A stretch of 64,000 bases of DNA. Origin: Phylloscopus collybita (taxonomy: Eukaryota; Chordata; Aves; Passeriformes; Phylloscopidae). Every line of letters starts with the position of its first letter. Position 1 is the stretch's first letter. This document shows positions 60,901 to 64,000 of the stretch, piece after piece. Below the pieces are notes generated by a model. The model did not search any database, was not told the DNA's origin, and worked only from the letters and a program-made list of their open reading frames with translations. The stretch spans positions 11,204,501 to 11,268,500 of the forward strand of contig JAJNNQ010000009.1 of NCBI GenBank assembly GCA_027886175.1, read 5' to 3'. The translations under genes and the position numbers were made by a program.

Positions 60901-63848
60901 AAATTAATAAAAACTGTCTTTCAACAATTGAAATTGAATTTGTTTTCTACCATTACAATTATTAATTGCTTTGTTTAGTCAGGAAACAATAGAAGTCAAG
61001 GCAACATCAGAAGAATCATTATGAAACTTCTGAAAGAGTAAATTGTTTGCCCTCCTTTCTTGGACAGTTTCTAGAACACAAATAGTTGTACTATTTAACT
61101 ATTACTGTGAAGTTACACTTCATTTTATTTCCTTTTAATTTTTTTATTATTAAAATCAGGTTGGTTTCCTAGAAGGAATAGCTACAAGGTGTCTGTCGTA
61201 ACAGAATTTCATTAATTGTAACATTTTTGCATTTCTCTGCTATCAGCAGAGATTCTAGATTGATCCAATTCTGTTTACATTTGAATAGGAAATTTCTGAT
61301 ATAGGCATGACTGCTGACAGCCTGTCAGATTTTTTGATGTTCCTAAAATTTATCGTTTTGAACATAGCTCAAAATTCTTAGAAAACCTCTCTACATTAGT
61401 ACACACTGCCTTTGGTTTATATAAAGAAAAACTGATTTCAATCAGTAGCTGTGCAGATATCAGAACAGTGGGCTTTATAAGGCAAAGGGCTGCAGCAGTA
61501 TGATTTTGTGAAGCTTCCTTGGCAGTGATTCGAGGTGTTCCCAGACACAGTGAACATCATTCTTCCAGTCAGAGATGAGTAAGTTGCACATAATTATGGT
61601 ATGGCTTGTTAAAGTGTTCTTCAGAGGCTGCTCTGTATACTCTCATATTGTTCTTGAGTGACAGTATAAAATCTAGAGGCTTACTCCTGCTTTCTATTTT
61701 ATTTGAAAAAATAATTCTTTACATATTTTTATTCTCCTGTCTTTAGGCATAATACAATTAGGGCCCTTGCTGTCAGCTTCCAGTGAAACAGGGGCAACAA
61801 GAGTTGGGGTTGATGGCTCTGACAGGGCCTTCTGACTGAAAGCTAAAGACAGGTTGTGTTTTGTAGGCCTAGGATGATGGGAAAAATGTCTCTGAAAGGG
61901 TTTTCGAGCTTTGAAACAGACTGCCCAGGGATGTAGTGGAGTCACCATTGCTGCCGGTATTTAAAAGACACGTACACGTGGCACTTGGGGACATGTTTTA
62001 GTGGTGGCCTTGGGTTGTTATCTTGATCTCTAAGATCTCCTCTATCCTAAACAATTCTATGAAAACGGTAGTTTGCAGTCTGTAAACTGCTGTGTTGGTT
62101 TTAAATTGGGATGATTTATGTCATAGCATACTTGGCAAATCCTGAGTCATGGTTCCATGATCCTTTCCTTCATGTAGATAAAATACTGAATTAAAGCCCT
62201 ATCATTGCTAAAGCACCAATTTCTATCAGTATTTTACCCTCAGGAGAGAGCTTGACGTTGTTCAAAATGTTTGCAGGCTACTGCATGATTTACACAATGA
62301 ATTTCAGTTTGTAACTCTGAATACAGGTATATTAATGTTTTTTACAGTTATTGTGAGCAGATGTCTTGTGATTGCATTGAGTGGGAAAAATCTGTCTCTG
62401 CTGCTTGGAGTCATGAAAATATCTACTTTATCTTTTTTTTGGTTGGTTGGTCTTAAATTCAGGAACAGCACATCTAATGACTTCTCTCATGGAATAACTA
62501 ATAGGAGTGGTGATTATTTCTTTTATGCCTTGGATTTTTAGCCACATATTAAGAAGTTTGCAACTTTATGCCATACTTCGGTAACAGAATATTTCACTGT
62601 CATAAAAGAAGCTACTTCAATAAGCCATAAATGGCTGAGCTATACTGATTGCTAGAGCTTGATTTTATGTTCCCATCATGTAAATCCCTTTGTGAGGCAC
62701 GGGTATACGATGTGTTCAGTGCTCAAACCCTTTGTTCAATTGCCTGTTTTAGCATATCTTAACTGCTGTCTGTGCAAGCGCTCCATCACCCATGATTTCG
62801 AGTTGCAAAGATCATTTAGCAGTTTAAAAGGCAATCTGTGCCAGTGGAAGGTTTTAAATATCAAAGGGACTTTTTAAAGAATACTTTCTCAAGTGGATTT
62901 GTTCTGTTTGTAAAGGATTAAAGTCATTCACTGTCTCTTTACTGAAAATTTGTCTTCTCAATTAGTTACCATCTCAGTTTTTTAAGGCAGCAAAATATGA
63001 AATTCCTAATGTAGACTCTTTGTACAGATATCCTTACAGAAGTCAGAAAAAACAATTGCAGCATGGTGGCCCCATTCGGTCTCTCAAGGACCAACTGGTG
63101 ACCGCAGTGCTAAACCTCATGGCTCTATTTCATTGCTCTGTGCCCTGGCTTTGTTGTGAGGTGACTCCACAAGAACCATACAATAGTCATGAATGTAAAG
63201 CAGTGCAGTGATGAAGCACCATTAGCCATCTGCTGCTGCAAAGTAAATATCACTGTATTTTAGGTGATTATATTTTCAAAAATACTCTGCTCTGTAGGTG
63301 GTATCAACTACAGACAGTAGTTGAATGTATTGCAACACCGGTTTTATTTTACTTGACAAAACCATTGGATCTTAGAGTGGAAATCAATGGGACTTCATGG
63401 TACTGTGCAGTATGTTGCTCTCTGTTCCCCTTCAATTCATGGAACTAGGCACCTTCCCTGAGACCTCTACCTCACAGTGAAGGTGGCAGTGCCCAGTAAC
63501 CTTCCTCTTAGACTCTGTAGAATCCTTTAATCCAGGAGAGAAGGGTGTTCTTACCAATGAGGTAGACAGTGAGCCTCTAGTACAAAAAGAAATCTGTATG
63601 TTAAAAGAAATAAAAAAATTTTCTTCATTCTTTATGATAGAAATTGCCCATGTCAGAGACTAAACCTTTCTCTGTGAGATTTACTGTTACCCTTCTTTAC
63701 TTGTTCCCCTATACCTGTCATTTCAGACTCACTTTTGGGAAATGAAACCTATAAATTTTGTGTGTGATTTCCTTCTCCCCTTTTTCCAGTTTGAACAGGA
63801 GAACCAGAGACTTGTTGGTGAAATGAACAATCTCTTCGATGAAGTCAG
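5719..63848 (+). CDS. STX18: Syntaxin 18, partial gene (exons 1-8, 3' end outside window)
   Basis: The coding sequence is a join of 5719-5883, 39562-39629, 51187-51302, 52430-52507, 52611-52677, 56092-56207, 60599-60687 and 63790-63848: 758 nt, 252 codons plus 2 nt, with no stop. The translated blocks (start [14 protein letters not shown], then [80 protein letters not shown]) match the vertebrate STX18 protein as I know it. Family knowledge: STX18 is a tail-anchored ER Qa-SNARE of about 335 residues. It works with USE1, BNIP1/Sec20 and SEC22B, the NRZ (ZW10-RINT1-NAG) tether and the SM protein SCFD1/Sly1 in COPI retrograde traffic. The window holds the N-peptide, the Syntaxin-18 N-terminal domain and the acidic linker. 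The SNARE helix and C-terminal membrane anchor must lie to the right. Intron phases in order are 0, 2, 1, 1, 2, 1, 0, 2. No frame-breaking change was seen, so the gene looks functional. Confidence 0.97.
7966..8370 (-). mobile_element. CR1 LINE 3'-end fragment
   Basis: The + strand shows AGAATATTTCAGTTGGAAAG, GACCTGCAACTATCATCTG, ACCACCTCTCTGGGAAGC, CCCAGTCTAAGCCTCCCCTG, GCACAGCTGTGAACCC and then TGAGGCTGCCCCTCGGCCTC. This is the reverse complement of CR1 from its 3' end inward, more diverged than the copy at 5.0-5.3 kb, so probably older. It lies antisense in STX18 intron 1. Confidence 0.88.
9760..10745 (-). mobile_element. Solo LTR of an avian endogenous retrovirus
   Basis: Read on the - strand, the segment runs from TGTGACAAGGTTTTGGTAG (near 10718) through GAGAAGCTGCCAGAATC, AGCCAATGCCAGCTGGC, a TATA-region remnant GATAACAGAGTTAAG, and repeated 'gcagcccatgg'-type units. 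It then reaches TGATTTGATTGGTAATAAAT (AATAAA at 9944-9949 in complement) and a 3' portion with GGTGGGTACCTGGC. I recognise this order from a common avian ERV LTR. Ends are eroded and I could not fix a target duplication. No gag, pol or env sequence adjoins it. Open frames of 112-180 codons on both strands here are by-products. Confidence 0.75.
18606..18690. repeat. G/T-rich low-complexity tract with GTTT units
   Basis: A stretch of T, GT and GTTT/GTT units on the + strand, visible directly. Confidence 0.85.
18744..18769. repeat. (AT)n microsatellite
   Basis: About 13 alternating AT dinucleotides without interruption. Confidence 0.93.
25172..25200. repeat. 29-bp perfect palindrome
   Basis: Arms TTAAAACATGAGGT (25172-25185) and ACCTCATGTTTTAA (25187-25200) are exact reverse complements around a single C. 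The centre, AGGTCACCT, resembles nuclear-receptor or E-box-like half sites in opposite orientation. Function is unknown. Confidence 0.9.
26422..26470. repeat. Perfect hairpin: 19-bp stem, 11-nt loop
   Basis: The left arm CAAGTAACTAAACCACCAC (26422-26440) is the exact reverse complement of the right arm at 26452-26470, with an 11-nt spacer. The stem can add one G-T wobble pair. The right arm begins GTGGTGGTTTAG, resembling the terminus of the solo LTR at 42963-44286. It could be a fold-back remnant of a mobile element or a structured RNA within the STX18 intron. No promoter or second hairpin was seen. Confidence 0.9.
30643..30894. repeat. 18-bp GC-rich minisatellite, 14 units
   Basis: Fourteen consecutive 18-bp units of the form CCGGGCTCAGCTTCGGTC, with small variations, stand in an otherwise AT-rich intron. 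Because the unit is a multiple of three, the + frame stays open and would encode hexapeptides such as SVPGSA or PAPGSA, while the - frame would encode EPGAEA-type repeats. I do not regard either as a gene: there is no conserved flank and the open frames end just outside the array. The flank at 30560-30642 is also GC-rich. Confidence 0.93.
32453..32491. repeat. (GTTT)n microsatellite
   Basis: About nine GTTT units with one GTT interruption. Confidence 0.92.
33947..33985. repeat. Poly(T) tract of about 39 T
   Basis: An uninterrupted T run preceded by TTTCTTTTCTTTC. No retrotransposed body was recognised on either side, so it may be a simple repeat. Confidence 0.93.
34560..35130. promoter_or_regulatory. 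Candidate non-coding regulatory block in intron 1
   Basis: Unlike the surrounding intron, this non-repetitive segment retains many CpG dinucleotides (for example in GGAGCGTAGTCAGCGTCTTC). It also has a tight group of motifs: MEF2/TATA-like TATAAATA at 35023-35030, E-boxes CACCTG (35044-35049) and CAGATG (35056-35061), and a RUNX-like TGTGGT (35048-35053). No open frame explains it. Enhancer function is inferred only; cross-species conservation was not checked. Confidence 0.35.
36856..36901. repeat. (GATA)n microsatellite
   Basis: About 11.5 uninterrupted GATA units, likely polymorphic. Confidence 0.95.
39562..39629 (+). CDS. STX18: STX18 exon 2 (residues 56-78)
   Basis: The acceptor is a T-rich tract ending TTTAG at 39561 and the donor is GTAAGT at 39630. 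The 68-nt exon reads [20 protein letters not shown] followed by AY and two bases of a split serine codon (AG|C with exon 3, phase 2). It belongs to the conserved N-terminal helical domain of syntaxin 18. It lies 33.7 kb from exon 1. Confidence 0.96.
41055..41068 (+). promoter_or_regulatory. Candidate CTCF binding site
   Basis: CCACTAGGTGGAGC matches the CTCF core (CCASYAGRKGGCRS) at all but about one position and is followed by C. It sits in a moderately GC-rich island at 40.9-41.1 kb. Motif only; occupancy cannot be judged from the sequence. Confidence 0.4.
42277..42869 (-). mobile_element. Solo LTR of an avian endogenous retrovirus (about 590 bp)
   Basis: On the - strand it begins TGTGCACTGGTTCTGCTTGG, continues through AGTTAATTTTCTTC-like and GGATGTTTTTGTTGTTGC, GCACAGAGCCAAGGCC-like motifs, and then ACCCCAACTGACCACATGG. 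It has an ATTAAA/AATAAA pair (complements at 42384-42389 and 42429-42434), GCGAGTTTAATA in complement, and ends GGTTAAAACTATGACA. I recognise this as a very common avian LTR family. The expected TATA (usually AATAAAAGC in this family) is altered here to a CACAGAGC-like sequence, so it is probably dead. No clear target duplication was found, and no internal genes adjoin. Confidence 0.82.
42963..44286 (-). mobile_element. Solo LTR, 1,324 bp, with CTTAT target duplication
   Basis: The element starts TGTGGTGGTTT on the + strand and ends AAACCACCACA, an exact 11-bp terminal inverted repeat of the TG..CA type. It is flanked on both sides by CTTAT (42958-42962 and 44287-44291). A five-base duplication suits ERVL-type or other retroviral integration. 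On the - strand an AATAAA lies about 110 bp from the 3' end (complement near 43077-43083), which sets the orientation. No internal retroviral genes are present, so it arose by LTR-LTR recombination. Intact flanks suggest a fairly recent insertion. A DNA transposon with 11-bp ends is less likely given the polyadenylation signal and TG..CA ends. Confidence 0.85.
46108..46160 (-). mobile_element. Short CR1 3'-tail fragment
   Basis: The + strand AATAGGATCATAGAAATGTT then AGGCTGGAAGGACC matches the reverse complement of the CR1 3' end (..GGTCCTTCCAGCCT..ATGATC). Only about 50 bp are recognisable. Confidence 0.6.
49215..49285 (+). mobile_element. Old CR1-like 3'-end fragment
   Basis: The segment TACCAGATGGTCTTAATGGT then CCCCTTCTGTCTTAGTCTGT resembles the 3' end of ancient reptile/bird CR1 copies (..AGATGATCTAATGGTCCCTTCTGGCCTT..) on the + strand. 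Short and diverged. Confidence 0.4.
51187..51302 (+). CDS. STX18: STX18 exon 3 (residues 78-117)
   Basis: The acceptor is TTTCTCAG at 51179-51186 and the donor is GTAAAC at 51303. The first base completes the split serine. The translation then runs [38 protein letters not shown], and a one-base carry (phase 1) that makes alanine with exon 4. This is the most conserved block of the N-terminal domain ([14 protein letters not shown]). If translation continues into the intron it ends after a few codons (GKLSST then stop). Confidence 0.96.
51303..52429 (+). other. STX18: STX18 intron 3 (1.1 kb)
   Basis: Donor GTAAAC, acceptor TTTCAG. It starts with a short GTT/T-rich run (51331-51370). Otherwise AT-rich with no feature recognised. 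Confidence 0.92.
52430..52507 (+). CDS. STX18: STX18 exon 4 (residues 117-143)
   Basis: The acceptor is TTGTATTTCAG at 52419-52429. The reading is [20 protein letters not shown] then IEDYLK plus one base (phase 1). The donor is GTACTT at 52508, a weak match to the GTRAGT consensus. It is supported because the carried A joins GA of exon 5 to make the expected arginine (DYLK-R-VCKLYS). Without splicing, the frame meets TAG three codons later. Confidence 0.95.
52508..52610 (+). other. STX18: STX18 intron 4 (103 bp)
   Basis: A very short intron with a weak donor GTACTT and acceptor AAACAG. Retention would add two codons to exon 4 and then a TAG stop. Confidence 0.92.
52611..52677 (+). CDS. STX18: STX18 exon 5 (residues 143-165)
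   Basis: The acceptor is TCTTAAACAG at 52601-52610 and the donor is GTGAGT at 52678. The reading is (R)[20 protein letters not shown] then R and the first two bases of a leucine codon (phase 2). The basic stretch [13 protein letters not shown] is typical of STX18 at the end of the N-terminal domain. Only 103 bp separate it from exon 4. Confidence 0.96.
52678..56091 (+). other. STX18: STX18 intron 5 (3.4 kb)
   Basis: Donor GTGAGT, acceptor TTTCTAG. AT-rich throughout. No gene or recognisable mobile element was seen. Confidence 0.9.
56092..56207 (+). CDS. STX18: STX18 exon 6 (residues 165-204, acidic Ser/Glu linker)
   Basis: The acceptor is TGTATTTCTAG, ending at 56091, and the donor is GTAAGA at 56208. 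The exon completes leucine and reads [20 protein letters not shown], then [18 protein letters not shown], plus one base (phase 1). This is the low-complexity Ser/Glu linker between the N-terminal domain and the SNARE helix. It is the least conserved part of the protein, yet the anchors KLEPE and SQSP..DSEE agree with the mammalian sequence. The linker is probably flexible. Confidence 0.95.
56208..60598 (+). other. STX18: STX18 intron 6 (4.4 kb)
   Basis: Donor GTAAGA, acceptor TTTTACAG. It contains the G14 run at 59214-59227. Open frames at 57.5-57.9 kb on both strands are short and overlap each other, with no family resemblance. Confidence 0.9.
59214..59227. repeat. Poly(G) run of 14
   Basis: Fourteen consecutive G on the + strand, followed by AGG and a TTTG-rich tract. 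Such runs are prone to slippage and to sequencing error. Confidence 0.9.
60599..60687 (+). CDS. STX18: STX18 exon 7 (residues 204-233)
   Basis: The acceptor is GGTTCTTTTACAG at 60586-60598 and the donor is GTATGT at 60688 (phase 0). The carried G plus AC gives aspartate, then [20 protein letters not shown] and ELSPEEIQM. The [17 protein letters not shown] motif is diagnostic for STX18. A second AG four bases downstream (60601-60602) would put a stop codon in frame, so the upstream AG is chosen. Confidence 0.96.
60688..63789 (+). other. STX18: STX18 intron 7 (3.1 kb)
   Basis: Donor GTATGT, acceptor TTTTTCCAG. It holds a sense CR1 3' end (about 61870-62065). The rest is AT-rich with no gene recognised. 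Confidence 0.9.
61870..62065 (+). mobile_element. CR1 LINE 3'-end fragment
   Basis: The + strand reads TCTCTGAAAGGGTTTTCGAG, TTTGAAACAGACTGCCCAGG, GATGTAGTGGAGTCACCATT, then GGCACTTGGGGACATG, TTTTAGTGGTGGCCTTGGGT and GATCTCTAAGATCTCCTCTA, ending AACAATTCTATGAAAA. This is the CR1 3' region in sense orientation with its terminal ATTCTATGA motif. It is 5'-truncated and moderately diverged. Confidence 0.87.
63790..63848 (+). CDS. STX18: STX18 exon 8 (residues 234-253, start of SNARE-proximal helix)
   Basis: The acceptor follows a pyrimidine run (CCTTTTTCCAG) ending at 63789, and the donor is GTACAA at 63849. The reading is [19 protein letters not shown] plus AG of a split arginine (phase 2). This is the helix leading into the SNARE motif. 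The rest of the SNARE coiled coil and the C-terminal anchor are beyond the window. Confidence 0.95.
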
Positions 63849-64000
63849 GTACAATTTTCTGTTACTTCACAGACAGTGGCCCATGCCTGTCCCATGCCCC
63901 GGCCAGCCCCCGTGTGGGCACTGGCTGCAGGACACCTGCTGCTCCTGCTCTAGTGGTGTGGGAGGAGCTGGGACAAAACACCAGTGCTCAGGAAAGGACC
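63849..64000 (+). other. STX18: Start of STX18 intron 8
   Basis: Donor GTACAA at 63849. The 150 bp seen are GC-rich (from about 63880) and may belong to an unrecognised repeat cut by the window edge. Confidence 0.8.

Overview
This is nuclear DNA from a vertebrate, almost certainly a bird and probably a neoavian or songbird. Several CR1 LINE 3' ends are present, along with long terminal repeats (LTRs) of families I know from avian genomes. One recognisable protein-coding gene fills most of the window. It is syntaxin 18 (STX18), on the + strand, with eight coding exons visible. Intron 1 is about 33.7 kb and the gene runs off the right edge before the SNARE helix and membrane anchor. The eight exons join in frame (758 nt, 252 codons plus 2 nt), every junction has GT..AG borders, and the conceptual protein follows the known vertebrate STX18 sequence closely.

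Layout: 1-4230 is AT-rich intergenic DNA upstream of STX18; in other vertebrates this side leads to MSX1. An LTR-like segment (about 4232-4850) and an antisense CR1 end (about 5015-5320) follow. A CpG-island promoter (about 5440-6290) holds exon 1 at 5719-5883. Intron 1 (5884-39561) carries an antisense CR1 (7966-8370), an antisense solo LTR (about 9760-10745), a 14-copy 18-bp GC-rich minisatellite (30643-30894), several microsatellites, a perfect 19-bp-stem hairpin (26422-26470), a 29-bp palindrome (25172-25200) and an unusually CpG-rich non-repetitive block near 34.56-35.13 kb. Exon 2 is at 39562-39629. Intron 2 (39630-51186) carries two more antisense solo LTRs. One of them (42963-44286) is delimited exactly by TG..CA ends and a CTTAT target duplication. 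Exons 3-8 lie at 51187, 52430, 52611, 56092, 60599 and 63790, and a sense CR1 end sits in intron 7.

STX18 encodes an ER-resident SNARE for Golgi-to-ER retrograde traffic. The window covers its Sly1-binding N-peptide, the folded N-terminal domain and the acidic linker. All confidently oriented LTRs in the introns are antisense to the gene, so their polyadenylation signals lie on the opposite strand from the STX18 transcript.

I found no second protein-coding gene, no tRNA, rRNA or CRISPR array, and no evidence for a new multi-gene system. The most interesting items are non-coding: a promoter pentanucleotide with G-quadruplex potential, the minisatellite that is open in frame on both strands, the intron 1 hairpin, the exactly bounded solo LTR, a possible enhancer block, and a very short intron 4 with a weak donor.
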